NCBI GenBank assembly: GCA_045597945.1
Contig: JAZLLD010000085.1
Coordinates: 1 to 30,741 of the forward strand
Source: Colimorpha sp045597945
GTDB lineage: Bacteria; Bacteroidota; Bacteroidia; Bacteroidales; P3
Reading direction: 5' to 3'
Length of the DNA stretch: 30,741 nucleotides
Shown: positions 1 to 8,080 of the stretch, piece after piece
Layout of the letters: each line of letters begins with the position of its first letter
Numbering within the stretch: position 1 is the stretch's first letter
Notes under the pieces: generated by a model
What the model saw: only the letters and a program-made list of their open reading frames with translations
Databases searched by the model: none
What the model was told of the DNA's origin: nothing
Position numbers and translations under genes: made by a program

Positions 1-34
1 AGAATCTTGCTTTAATCTTGTGACTCCTGCAGGA
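1..34 (-). repeat. tRNA-Arg 3'-end remnant / direct repeat
   Basis: Positions 1-34 repeat positions 115-148 with a single mismatch (position 10 against 124). The repeat holds the last 14 nt of the tRNA-Arg gene on the minus strand (the 3' half of the T stem, the acceptor 3' strand and the discriminator A, at 21-34) plus 20 nt of downstream flank. The match stops abruptly at 35. It may be what is left of a third tandem tRNA copy, or an att-like duplication of a tRNA 3' end. Confidence 0.7.
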
Positions 35-69
35 GTAGCTTCGCTGATCCTGGCCCTGGCGAGGGCCAG
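35..69 (-). repeat. GC-rich hairpin plus degenerate 11-bp repeat unit
   Basis: Positions 50-69 form a perfect 8-bp stem with a 4-nt loop (CTGGCCCT/AGGGCCAG). Next to it, read on the minus strand, is GGATCAGCGAAGCTAC (50-35). This resembles the 11-bp unit tandemly repeated at 11823-11863 and 20107-20161, and its last ten bases are identical to the end of the 11.8-kb array. It is inserted directly against the tRNA 3'-end remnant. Confidence 0.45.
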
Positions 70-80
70 TCTTACAAGCT

Positions 81-119
81 TAAAACAAAAATTCTCGCTC
101 AAGTGAACTTGGCGAGAAT
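81..119 (-). terminator. Intrinsic terminator of the tRNA-Arg pair
   Basis: On the minus strand, downstream of the tRNA at 135-208, an inverted repeat (91-104 with 107-119, about 13 bp with one bulged base) is followed by TTTTGTTTTA. The GC-rich stem and U-rich tail fit a rho-independent terminator. Confidence 0.8.
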
Positions 120-134
120 CTTGTTTTAATCTTG

Positions 135-208
135 TGACTCCTGCAGGATTCAAACCTGCAACCTTTTGATCCGTAGTCAAATGCTCTATTCAGTTGAGCT
201 AAGGAGCC
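135..208 (-). tRNA. tRNA-Arg (ACG)
   Basis: The 74-nt minus-strand sequence folds into a full cloverleaf. The acceptor stem is GGCTCCT/AGGAGTC with one G-U pair, the D stem GCTC/GAGC, the anticodon stem TTTGA/TCAAA with loop CTACGGA, and the T stem GCAGG/CCTGC. The anticodon is ACG, normally deaminated to ICG by TadA, so it reads CGU, CGC and CGA. The discriminator is A and CCA is not encoded. It is the second of two nearly identical copies 27 bp apart, so they are probably co-transcribed. Confidence 0.96.
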
Positions 209-235
209 AGTGAAAAAGTGTACTATCAATTTTTG

Positions 236-309
236 TGACTCCTGCAGGATTCAAACCTGCAACCTTTTGATCCGTAGTCAAATGCTCTATTCAGTTGAGC
301 TAAGGAGCC
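236..309 (-). tRNA. tRNA-Arg (ACG), promoter-proximal copy
   Basis: This copy is identical over its 74 nt to the tRNA at 135-208: same cloverleaf, same ACG anticodon, no encoded CCA. It lies directly downstream of the consensus promoter at 343-373 and is therefore the first gene of the transcript. Confidence 0.96.
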
Positions 310-342
310 AAATCCGCTTTCTTTATCTCTCAAAAGCGGGTG

Positions 343-373
343 CAAAAGTACGCATTTTTTTTGTTATGACAAA
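343..373 (-). promoter_or_regulatory. Bacteroidetes-type promoter of the tRNA-Arg pair
   Basis: On the minus strand, TTTG (373-370) is followed by exactly 19 nt and then TACTTTTG (350-343). This matches the Bacteroidetes housekeeping promoter (-33 TTTG, 19-21 nt, -7 TAnnTTTG). It sits 34 bp upstream of the mature 5' end of the first tRNA. Confidence 0.85.
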
Positions 374-448
374 ATTTTTTTTCATTCAATAGGAATAAAA
401 ACGCACTATCGCATTGTTTTGTTGTAAGTTAAAAGATGAAGATTTTTT

Positions 449-1000
449 CTACTTTATCACGTCGGAGGGCTTGCATTTGTAGACTTCGCGGTAGAGAATT
501 TCGCGAATTTCGGCAAATTCTTCGTCGTCGATTTCGTATTTCGTCATAATCATCATAGGCACAGTGGGTTGGCCTTTTTTATAGGGCGGCTGGATGTAGG
601 TCTGCGGATTGCTGAAGAGACCCATACTGCTGTAGAATTCAATGCGATGCTCAGAAGTTTCGTCGTGAGGAAGTTCTACCTCGAGGACGATCTGCTGGGT
701 CTGCTGCGAAAGGAAGTTGAGAAAGACTGCTTTGCCGAGACCAAGGTTGCGGAGATCTTCGTGTATGGCAAAGTGCTCGATATAAACGAATTCGTCGAAA
801 GTCCAATAAGTGAGGATGCCTACGAACTCATCGTCGCCCTCGTCGCTCTCGTTGGTGGCGACAAGGAAATGAAATTTCTGTTTGTTACGTCGTTTGAGCT
901 CCCCGAAAGGAGGTCGTTCTTCATCGGGGAACGCGGATTCAAAAAGGTCTTTCGCGTAATGCGGGTGACCAGAATCTGAAAGGTCGGTAAGTTGTATCAT
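449..1000 (-). CDS. GNAT-family N-acetyltransferase
   Basis: This 183-residue protein most likely transfers an acetyl group from acetyl-CoA to an unidentified amine. The acetyl-CoA-binding motif A is at residues 84-90 (RNLGLGK, the Q/RxxGxG/A pattern), after the strand YIEHFAIH (73-80). The C-terminal motif RIEFYSSMG (119-127) matches the usual FYxxxGF region. Its length is normal for a single GNAT domain with a short C-terminal extension. The start is the ATG at 1000; I see no consensus -7 box in the AT-rich leader. It points toward the tRNA pair and has a 219-bp gap to the gene upstream, so it is probably monocistronic. The family call is secure; the substrate is unknown. Confidence 0.85.
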   Translation of the reverse strand: MIQLTDLSDSGHPHYAKDLFESAFPDEERPPFGELKRRNKQKFHFLVATNESDEGDDEFVGILTYWTFDEFVYIEHFAIHEDLRNLGLGKAVFLNFLSQQTQQIVLEVELPHDETSEHRIEFYSSMGLFSNPQTYIQPPYKKGQPTVPMMIMTKYEIDDEEFAEIREILYREVYKCKPSDVIK

Positions 1001-1219
1001 TTATTGTTTAATTGTTTATTTGCTTTGTTGTTTTTTGGGGGTTGACTGTTCGAGGTATGGGTTCCTGATTCTCAGCCATTGCCCAAATTAATAAATTGAA
1101 AATTTAAAATAAAGAGTGGCTGACGCGCTACAGATTCCGCACCCGGTACTTTTTATCTTTCATTTTCATCCATATTTATATTTTTACTCTTTCATTCAAG
1201 AATCGACAGTCCTTATGCT

Positions 1220-2137
1220 TTAGTCGAAAAACTTAAAGTTGTTGACATTGAAGCGGAAAAAGATGTTGTGCTGGAGGGCATAGGCATCGACCTCGTTGTA
1301 TTGGGCAAACTTGGTCTGCATATAATAGGCCTGGTAGCCGAAGTCGATGGAGCCCACACGGCAGAGGTAGCTGAGGGCCAGTGAGCCGAATGCGCCAATG
1401 CCAATGCGACCCTCGTTGAGGTATTCATAGGGCTGGATGCCAGGATAGGGCGGTGTGCCACCCCAGACATCAAGGATGCTGTAGTTCTTGCCGCAGACAC
1501 GGATGCCGTTTTTCTGCACCTTGGTGCTGTTGAGGTCGAAGCCGAAGGCTATCTCCAGGTCGAGGGCATCGGTCAGGGGCACACGCTTGAGGATTCCAAA
1601 GTCGATAAGGGTGCGTTTTTCCATGCCGTAGACATCGCAGGTAACGTAGCGGTTGGCACCCAGAATGCCGGTCCCGTTGTCGGAGGAAAGGTTGAACTGG
1701 CCGGCTGCTGTGAGCTGGCTGTAGTCAAACCGAAGAAGCCAGCCCCATTGGTTGTCGGAGACATAGCGAAATCCGACCCCAAGCTGGTAGGTGAGCTTGT
1801 AATACATAGCCGGAGCATATTCCTCTACGCGAAGGGCGCGATAGTCGCCGATGGCGCTAGGCGAGATGAGCTGGACGTCGACGAGGTTGGACCAGATTTC
1901 GCGGCCATAGAGTTCGCTATGCAGCACACGGTCGATGGAGTTGCGACTGGTGGCGGGGTTGCCGTCATAGAACTGCGCCTGGCGGGAGTTGGGCACAAGG
2001 AGCCCGGCGTCGACACTGAGGTACAGACCCGAGAGGCGGCTGGCCTGAGGCACGGAAGACTTATGCTTTTTCTGCGCCCACGAGGGGGGGGCAAGCAGCA
2101 ATAAAACAAGTATGAAGATGGTACTTTTTAATTTCAT
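1220..2137 (-). CDS. Putative outer-membrane beta-barrel protein, secreted
   Basis: This 305-residue protein starts with a clear signal peptide: basic MKLK, a leucine-rich core, and likely cleavage near SWAQ (about residue 22). The mature part has many short alternating hydrophobic and aromatic stretches such as YQLGVGFRYVS and the C-terminal IFFRFNVNNFKFF, which ends in an aromatic residue. This is typical of Bacteroidetes outer-membrane beta-barrels. I recognise no specific family. Its ATG overlaps the stop of the ECF sigma gene by 4 bp (2134-2137), so the two are almost certainly translationally coupled. A structural or sensing role tied to that sigma factor is inference; no anti-sigma domain is visible. 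A small non-porin barrel protein is the main alternative. Confidence 0.65.
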   Translation of the reverse strand: MKLKSTIFILVLLLLAPPSWAQKKHKSSVPQASRLSGLYLSVDAGLLVPNSRQAQFYDGNPATSRNSIDRVLHSELYGREIWSNLVDVQLISPSAIGDYRALRVEEYAPAMYYKLTYQLGVGFRYVSDNQWGWLLRFDYSQLTAAGQFNLSSDNGTGILGANRYVTCDVYGMEKRTLIDFGILKRVPLTDALDLEIAFGFDLNSTKVQKNGIRVCGKNYSILDVWGGTPPYPGIQPYEYLNEGRIGIGAFGSLALSYLCRVGSIDFGYQAYYMQTKFAQYNEVDAYALQHNIFFRFNVNNFKFFD

Positions 2138-2742
2138 AGGCAGGCGGAATGGTTGTCGTTAATAATTTTGGCCAGAAGCGAGCGCGACCGGTTGAGCTGG
2201 GTCTTGACAGTACCGACCGGGAGATGGAGCTGGGTGGCAATGTCGTCGTAGGAAAGTTCGTCGAAATAGCGCAACTTGACAATCTGGCAATATCGGGGAG
2301 GAAGTTTGTCGACCACCTGGCGCAAGAGGCCATCGCGTTGGTGGGTGATGAGCTTTTCCTCGGGATTTTCGTCGTGTGAAGGCACGGCATACTCGCGCAC
2401 CTCGCCATCAGTCTGGGTTTCCATGGCACTGAAGGGAATGGAATTGACACGACCGCGCCGGATGAAGTCGATGCCGTGGTTGCTGGCGATGGCGAAAAGC
2501 CATGAAGCGAAAGGGCTTGTGGGCACATAGGCGTGGAGCTGGCGAAAAGCCTTGCTGAAAGCCTCGATGGTGAGGTCGTCGGCCTCGGTAGGATTCTTTG
2601 TCATGCGCAGGAGCATGGTGTAGACAGGCATACGGTAGCGGGCCAAAAGGTCGGCATAGGCGCGTTGGTCGCCGTGGTCGCGGGCGGCCAAGACTAGCTG
2701 GTAGTCAAGTTGGGCTTTGTCGCTCTGTAGTGTTGTGTCCAT
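2134..2742 (-). CDS. ECF-type RNA polymerase sigma-70 factor
   Basis: This 202-residue protein redirects RNA polymerase to a small set of promoters. Region 2 spans about residues 30-97 (ADDLTIEAFSKAF, then WLFAIASNHGIDFIRR). Region 4 spans about 138-190 and holds the helix-turn-helix LSYDDIATQLHLPVGTVKTQL. There is no region 3, as expected for ECF factors. I chose the ATG at 2742: an earlier in-frame TTG at 2754 lies inside TTGGAGCAAACG, which reads better as a GGAG ribosome-binding site 7 nt before the ATG. It lies 46 bp downstream of the glycosyltransferase gene and overlaps the barrel gene by 4 bp, so a three-gene transcript is likely. No anti-sigma gene is adjacent. Its regulon cannot be told from here. 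Confidence 0.93.
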   Translation of the reverse strand: MDTTLQSDKAQLDYQLVLAARDHGDQRAYADLLARYRMPVYTMLLRMTKNPTEADDLTIEAFSKAFRQLHAYVPTSPFASWLFAIASNHGIDFIRRGRVNSIPFSAMETQTDGEVREYAVPSHDENPEEKLITHQRDGLLRQVVDKLPPRYCQIVKLRYFDELSYDDIATQLHLPVGTVKTQLNRSRSLLAKIINDNHSACL

Positions 2743-2788
2743 CGTTTGCTCCAAACCGCAGGGATTGTTGGGTCCTGCGAATGGGGTT

Positions 2789-3952
2789 TTATTTCTTGGA
2801 TAACGGAGTTATTGACAAAATAGTATTTGCAATTAAAAAATAAATTTCCAAGAGGGGCGAAAACCAGTAGGCGGCGGGCTTGATCTGAAGGCGGCGAGTA
2901 GCCTGAGCGGTGCAGACAATCTGCCATGCGAGCTTGACAAGGAGGGCGGCGGCCAGCACCTGCCAAGGCATGGTGCCAAACGCCAGCAGAAGTGCGCCAG
3001 ACAGGTAGAAGGCCAGCACCGAAAGGGGACGCAAGAGACGGAAGAGCTTGGTGGAGAAGGCGTAGTGGCGATGAGTGACGGTGCGGTGTTTGCGGTAGTT
3101 ATGCCATTGGCGCACAGTTGGCTGAGCCTCGACCATGGTGAAGGAGCCGTCGGCCAGGACTACGGCCGTGTTGTGGCGGCGGCTGTTCTGGTAGATGAAC
3201 ATATCATCGGCACCATCAGGCACATTATAATGGTAGATAAAACCATGGCTCTTCATGAAGAATGAGCGGCGATAGCTGAGGTTGCGGCCGGTGCCGGTGA
3301 AAGGATGGTGGAGCAGCGAGGCGCCGATATATTCGACACTGAAGTCAAGATTGTCGTACTGCTGCAGCAAGTTAAAAAGGCCTTTTTTAGACTGAATGCC
3401 ACAAAAGCCGAGCACAATGTCAATGTTTTTATGCACATAGCCTTTGACCATTTCGCGAATCCAGCAGAAGTTGACCAGATCCTCAGGCATGCACTCGGGG
3501 TCGGCCATGAGCAACAGGTCGTATTTGGCAGAGGCAATGCCCATGGACATGGGATATTTCTTGCCTTGATAGCCATTGGCATTCTCGCCCACGGGGACTA
3601 TCTTGAGTTTCTGATAATTCTCGGCAAGGAGTTTAAGGACGAACTTGGTATCGTCCTTGGACATGTAGTCAACCACAACCACCTCAAAAGTGGGATAATC
3701 CTGTTCCAAAAGGTAGATCAGGTTGGTCTTGAGCCACTCGGCATCATTCTGGGCAGTGAGAACCACCGAGACCGGAGGCAGATTTTCATCCGCAGCCTCC
3801 TTTTTTTTGCTTTTGGGACCCTTGTACCTACCCACGCGGAAGTAGAAAAGGCCATAATAAAATGACAAAATCACCAGACTGAGTGCCATCAAGCACGCCA
3901 TCGCCATAGTGTAAGGGCATGATAATATTTGCGAAAAGTCCATTTTGAACAT
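2789..3952 (-). CDS. Membrane-associated family 2 glycosyltransferase
   Basis: This 387-residue protein has an N-terminal transmembrane helix (about residues 14-38), a cytosolic GT-A domain, and two or three hydrophobic helices after about residue 310. The GT2 fold shows in PPVSVVLTAQND (about 59-70) and VVVVDYMSKDDT. The metal-binding DxD position reads ADPE, a known variation. TGTGRNLSYRR and a QWHNYRKHR segment match the acceptor and QxxRW-like regions of processive or polyprenyl-linked GT2 enzymes. The donor and acceptor sugars are unknown. Two in-frame ATGs exist (3952 and 3943). A minus-strand TATTTTTG lies at 3975-3968, just upstream, giving a very short leader. The sigma gene follows 46 bp later. 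Confidence 0.85.
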   Translation of the reverse strand: MFKMDFSQILSCPYTMAMACLMALSLVILSFYYGLFYFRVGRYKGPKSKKKEAADENLPPVSVVLTAQNDAEWLKTNLIYLLEQDYPTFEVVVVDYMSKDDTKFVLKLLAENYQKLKIVPVGENANGYQGKKYPMSMGIASAKYDLLLMADPECMPEDLVNFCWIREMVKGYVHKNIDIVLGFCGIQSKKGLFNLLQQYDNLDFSVEYIGASLLHHPFTGTGRNLSYRRSFFMKSHGFIYHYNVPDGADDMFIYQNSRRHNTAVVLADGSFTMVEAQPTVRQWHNYRKHRTVTHRHYAFSTKLFRLLRPLSVLAFYLSGALLLAFGTMPWQVLAAALLVKLAWQIVCTAQATRRLQIKPAAYWFSPLLEIYFLIANTILSITPLSKK

Positions 3953-3967
3953 TTATTAAACAAAATG

Positions 3968-3975
3968 CAAAAATA
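3968..3975 (-). promoter_or_regulatory. -7 box for the glycosyltransferase gene
   Basis: TATTTTTG on the minus strand matches TAnnTTTG, 16 bp before the ATG at 3952. No TTTG is found 19-21 bp upstream, so only the -7 half is supported. It stands back to back with the tgt -7 box at 3999-4006. Confidence 0.45.
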
Positions 3976-3998
3976 ATGATTTATTTCGAATTTTTTTG

Positions 3999-4006
3999 TA
4001 TCTTTG
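3999..4006 (+). promoter_or_regulatory. -7 box for tgt
   Basis: TATCTTTG fits the TAnnTTTG -7 consensus exactly and would give a leader of roughly 55-60 nt before the tgt ATG. The -33 position is not a recognisable TTTG. Confidence 0.5.
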
Positions 4007-4070
4007 CACAACGAAATATTAACTGATTGTTGATAACTTTGCAATCGTAGTATTTGAGAATGCGCATTTT

Positions 4071-5201
4071 ATGAAATTTGATATTATAAATAAAGACAAT
4101 AAAACTAACGCACGTGCGGGCGTGATACACACCGACCACGGCGATATTCCCACCCCAATCTTTATGCCTGTGGGCACTGTGGGAAGCGTGAAAGCCGTGC
4201 ACCAGCGCGAGCTGCGCGAGGATATCGACGCCAAGATTATCCTGGGCAACACATACCATTTATATCTGCGCCCCGGCCTCGACATTCTGAAGGCCGCAGG
4301 CGGACTGCACGGTTTTAACGGCTGGGAGCGCCCCCTGCTGACCGACAGCGGCGGATTCCAAGTGTTCTCGCTTTCCGACAACCGCAAAATCAAGGAGGAG
4401 GGCTGCACTTTCCGCTCGCATATCGACGGTTCAAAGCATCTTTTCACCCCCGAGAGAGTGATGGATATTGAGCGCATCATCGGCGCCGACATCATGATGG
4501 CCTTTGACGAATGCGCCCCCGGCGAAAGCGACTACCGTTATGCCAAGAAGTCGATGGAGCTGACCCACCGCTGGCTGGACCGCTGCTGCAAGCGTTTTGC
4601 CGAGACCGAGCCACTCTACGGCTACAACCAGAGCCTCTTCCCTATCGTGCAGGGTTGCAAATACCCCGACCTGCGTCGGCAGTCGGCCGAGTATATCGCC
4701 TCCAAGGGGGCTGACGGTAACGCCATCGGCGGACTTGCAGTGGGCGAACCCACCGAGGTGATGTATGAGATGATTGAAGTGGTGAACGAAATCCTGCCGC
4801 AGGACAAGCCCCGCTATCTGATGGGCGTGGGCACTCCGCAAAACCTCCTGGAGGGCATTGAGCGCGGCGTGGATATGTTCGACTGCGTGATGCCCACCCG
4901 CAACGGCCGCAACGGCTTGCTGTTCACCGCGCACGGCACTATTAATATTAAGAATAAGAAATGGGAGAGTTGTTTTGAGCCTATCGACCCCGAGAGCCAT
5001 GCCGAATGCGACCGCGTCTACACGCTGGCCTATCTGCACCATCTCATCAAGGCCGAAGAGATCTTGGGTCTGCAGATCTGCTCAATTCACAACCTCACCT
5101 TCTACCTATGGTTGGTGACCCAGGCTCGCCAGCACATCATCGACGGCACCTTCACCCAATGGAAGGCCTCCATTCTGCCAGAACTCGGCCGCCGACTCTA
5201 A
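4071..5201 (+). CDS. tgt: tRNA-guanine transglycosylase (queuosine synthesis)
   Basis: This 376-residue enzyme exchanges the wobble guanine of GUN-anticodon tRNAs for preQ1 on the way to queuosine. The active-site TDSGGFQ (D92) and the nucleophile region GVDMFDCVMPTRNGRNG (D271) are intact, as are MAFDEC and GGLAVGE, which form the base pocket. The length fits bacterial Tgt. The C-terminal zinc site is unusual: where other bacteria have CxCxxC before the AYxHH segment, this protein has SHAECD before AYLHHL, so the three cysteine ligands are absent. The start is the ATG at 4071. The T9SS cargo gene begins 32 bp after the stop, on the same strand. Identity is very secure; whether metal binding is lost is inference. 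Confidence 0.97.
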   Translation: MKFDIINKDNKTNARAGVIHTDHGDIPTPIFMPVGTVGSVKAVHQRELREDIDAKIILGNTYHLYLRPGLDILKAAGGLHGFNGWERPLLTDSGGFQVFSLSDNRKIKEEGCTFRSHIDGSKHLFTPERVMDIERIIGADIMMAFDECAPGESDYRYAKKSMELTHRWLDRCCKRFAETEPLYGYNQSLFPIVQGCKYPDLRRQSAEYIASKGADGNAIGGLAVGEPTEVMYEMIEVVNEILPQDKPRYLMGVGTPQNLLEGIERGVDMFDCVMPTRNGRNGLLFTAHGTINIKNKKWESCFEPIDPESHAECDRVYTLAYLHHLIKAEEILGLQICSIHNLTFYLWLVTQARQHIIDGTFTQWKASILPELGRRL

Positions 5202-5221
5202 CCCCTCTTTTTATGAAACAA

Positions 5222-5229
5222 TAATTTTG
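5222..5229 (+). promoter_or_regulatory. Possible -7 box directly before the T9SS cargo gene
   Basis: TAATTTTG matches TAnnTTTG but ends only 4 nt before the ATG at 5234. If active, it would give a leaderless or nearly leaderless mRNA. No TTTG is present at the -33 spacing, so chance in AT-rich DNA is quite possible. Confidence 0.25.
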
Positions 5230-5233
5230 CATT

Positions 5234-8059
5234 ATGAAACGAATATTTAGTTTTGTTCTTTTTATCTGTGGCATCTTGATGGCCACACAGGCCCAGACCA
5301 ACATGGCCTGTCCGGGTCTGCACAACCCCACTAACTTCAACGTGATAGCAGGTGGTTCCGGCTCATGGTCAGCTCGTGTGGGCGACCGTGTGCAAGGCAC
5401 TGGCGGCAGCACGGGTTCCAACGTGCTGAGCACCTGCTCTCGCCCCAACAAGGCCGTGATTCGCGGTGCCAACATTCTTTCACCCACCTACAATTCTGGC
5501 TCCGATAACAATCGCTGCTCATGCACCAACCACTGCAATTTCTTTGACGGCCACGACCAGCGCTTCCGCATCTACACCCAGGCCGATGCCGGAGCCGACC
5601 AGTTCACCGTGCCGGCCAACAATAGCAACCCCGGCCTTCAGCGCATTCCTCCGGGACATCTCACCAGCATCCGCCTCGGCGATATGCGTGCCACCGGCCA
5701 GTGCCAGACCTCCATCAACGGCAACGGCAACGACAAAGGTGCCGAAGCTCTTTTCTACACCATGAAAGTAAACTCGCAGAACACACTGCTGTTTATCGAC
5801 TACGCCATTGTGGCCTGCCGTTACTCCCACACTCCCCAGCAGGCTGGTGAGTTTCTTATCCGTGTATGCGGTAAGAACTCCTCCACCGGCCAGTGGAACA
5901 ACTATCCCTTGAACGACAGTCTCTGGTTCAACGTGCCCGCACCCGCAGTAGGCGGCACCCTTCCCGCCCCCTGGGTGGAGGGTTACGATGCCGGTAACTA
6001 CGCTGGTGCCACTTATTGCGGCTATTGCTACAAGCCCTGGACCCGTGTGGCCATCTCGCTTCTCAACTATATCTACGACTCTGTGCGCGTAGAGATTTAC
6101 ACTTCCGACTGTATTTATGACGTAGACCCCATCTACGCCTACATTGCCGGTTCCTGCCAGCCTATGTCCATCACCAGTTCCGGATGCCCTGGCGGTACTT
6201 CCGATGCTGTTGACACCCTGCACGCCCCTGATGGCCTGCTGACCTACACCTGGTACGTGGCCACCAATGGCTTCGACGGCAACCCCGCCACCTACGATAT
6301 GAGCACTGTGCCTTTCCGCCCCATTGCTGGCGCAAATAGTTCCACCCTCGTATCCAGACTTAACGACTTCATCACCGCTGCCGGCGACACCGTGGGCATC
6401 ACCACCTACAAGTGCGTGGTCACCTCGGCCATGGACCCCAACAAGCCCTTCCAGTCTGTACTTTACGCCACCGTCAGCAACACTAAGCCCGTGATTGACG
6501 CCCATTTCGACTATGACTGCAATGGCAACGTAAATTTCGAGGCTCTGGCCAAGATTGCCTACCGCGGTGCCAATGCACCCACCATTGTCGACTCACTCAC
6601 CACCTGGGTCATCTGCGAAGGCAGCCTGGGCGACACACCCCCCATCGACACCATCTACGGCCGCCTGGCTTCTTATAAATTCGACGACAACAATGTACAT
6701 GCTGTGAATCTGTCGGTCTACACCAGCGACGATGGTTGCTACACTGTCAAGACCTTCCTGGTTCATCCCACCATCCCGGCCAACACCCGCATCTCTATTG
6801 ACAAGCGCACCATCTGCGTGGGCGAGCAGTCGACCATCACCGACCTCACCGAGGGCATCAGCGCCCGCGAATGGGTTTTCTCCGACCGCACCATCAGCAG
6901 CACCGCCCCCGGCAACAGCCTGGCCAGCACAGCAACCGTGACACGCGACTTCCCCAATTTCGAGAATCCGTTCATGCTGATCACTACGGCCAACAACGGT
7001 TGCCTCGACACCTTGTACGATACCATTTATTTCTTCCACAATCCGGAAATCAACTACAGCAACGACACCATCATCTGCACCGGCCACGAGACAAAAGTAC
7101 AAGTGCTCTGCTCAATTCCTAACTGCCGATTTGAATGGTACCGCCACAACAACCAGCCCGGCGAGAGCCCCATCTGCACTGGCCGCACCCTCTTTGCCCG
7201 CCCCACCCAGAATAACACCAAATTCTATCTGAAGATTATTGCCGAGGCCGGATGCGAAGTTTGGGACAGCGTAACAATCCACATTCTCAATGCCAAACTG
7301 ACAGCAACCCCAGCCAACGGCAAATTCTGCCCTGGCGACAGCGTCACCCTCACCGGCTCGGGCGCAGCATTCTATGAATGGTACTCCACTCCTGCCGACC
7401 CCGACCTCGTATACATTGCTCACAACCAGAGCATCACCGTTGCACCTCAGGTCGACACCCGCTACTACCTCATTGGTTATGCCGCCGATAGTTGCGATAT
7501 GACACCCGTAGAATTCCTGGTCAAACCCATAGATCTGCCCACCCTTGATTTTGAATACTCTCCCGCATTCATCGACACCGAGGTGCCCGTGGTCAACTTC
7601 CACGACAAATCTGAACGCCGCGACCACACCCAGTGGCTCTTCAGCGATGGCGGCACCACCACCGGCGAGACCGTGACCCACCACTTCGACGTCTACCTCG
7701 ACAGCGGCAACTGCGTCACCATGAAGACCTACAACGAGATTGGCTGCGCCGTGGACACCACCTTCTGCATCGCCATCGACACCTTCGGTCTCTACATTCC
7801 CAACATCTTTGTTCCTAGCAAGGGCGACAACAATACATTCTCCATTGTTTGCCCCAGCGAGATGGATCAGTTCCACATTGCCATCTACAACCGCCGCGGA
7901 TCCATTGTCTTCGAATCCGACGACCTCCACTTCACCTGGGACGGCACTCGCAACGGCACACCCCTGCCCACCGGAGCCTACCCCTATGTCATCACCTACA
8001 CCCGCGCGGGCAGCATCTCGCAATTCCGCGTCAAAGGCACAGTGATGCTAGTACGCTAA
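5234..8059 (+). CDS. Large secreted protein with type-B T9SS sorting domain (CHU_C/gliding-motility C-terminal)
   Basis: This 941-residue exported protein has a signal peptide (MKRIFSFVLF..., cleavage near TQAQ, about residue 21). The middle is a string of beta-rich Ig/PKD-like modules, for example at about 523-605 (REWVFSDRT within a PKD-like frame) and about 770-850 (TQWLFSDGGTTTGETVTHHF). The last 90 or so residues, starting at GLYIPNIFVPS and including YNRRGSIVFE, FTWDGTRNG and PLPTGAYPYVI, are a recognisable gliding-motility-associated C-terminal domain. That domain directs type IX secretion and surface display. The catalytic content is unknown and it may be purely adhesive. The protein is rich in Cys, Thr and Asn. 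It follows tgt by 32 bp and has its own intrinsic terminator at 8081. Confidence 0.9.
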   Translation: MKRIFSFVLFICGILMATQAQTNMACPGLHNPTNFNVIAGGSGSWSARVGDRVQGTGGSTGSNVLSTCSRPNKAVIRGANILSPTYNSGSDNNRCSCTNHCNFFDGHDQRFRIYTQADAGADQFTVPANNSNPGLQRIPPGHLTSIRLGDMRATGQCQTSINGNGNDKGAEALFYTMKVNSQNTLLFIDYAIVACRYSHTPQQAGEFLIRVCGKNSSTGQWNNYPLNDSLWFNVPAPAVGGTLPAPWVEGYDAGNYAGATYCGYCYKPWTRVAISLLNYIYDSVRVEIYTSDCIYDVDPIYAYIAGSCQPMSITSSGCPGGTSDAVDTLHAPDGLLTYTWYVATNGFDGNPATYDMSTVPFRPIAGANSSTLVSRLNDFITAAGDTVGITTYKCVVTSAMDPNKPFQSVLYATVSNTKPVIDAHFDYDCNGNVNFEALAKIAYRGANAPTIVDSLTTWVICEGSLGDTPPIDTIYGRLASYKFDDNNVHAVNLSVYTSDDGCYTVKTFLVHPTIPANTRISIDKRTICVGEQSTITDLTEGISAREWVFSDRTISSTAPGNSLASTATVTRDFPNFENPFMLITTANNGCLDTLYDTIYFFHNPEINYSNDTIICTGHETKVQVLCSIPNCRFEWYRHNNQPGESPICTGRTLFARPTQNNTKFYLKIIAEAGCEVWDSVTIHILNAKLTATPANGKFCPGDSVTLTGSGAAFYEWYSTPADPDLVYIAHNQSITVAPQVDTRYYLIGYAADSCDMTPVEFLVKPIDLPTLDFEYSPAFIDTEVPVVNFHDKSERRDHTQWLFSDGGTTTGETVTHHFDVYLDSGNCVTMKTYNEIGCAVDTTFCIAIDTFGLYIPNIFVPSKGDNNTFSIVCPSEMDQFHIAIYNRRGSIVFESDDLHFTWDGTRNGTPLPTGAYPYVITYTRAGSISQFRVKGTVMLVR

Positions 8060-8080
8060 ATATTCATTCTGCAATAAACC

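Noticed and set aside
210..392. A 60-codon plus-strand frame over the tRNA region
   Set aside because: It runs antisense through a tRNA gene and its promoter.
5519..8023. Long minus-strand frames antisense to the T9SS cargo gene
   Set aside because: They are Gly/Val/Ala-rich shadows of a gene with a signal peptide, modular domains and a recognised sorting tail.
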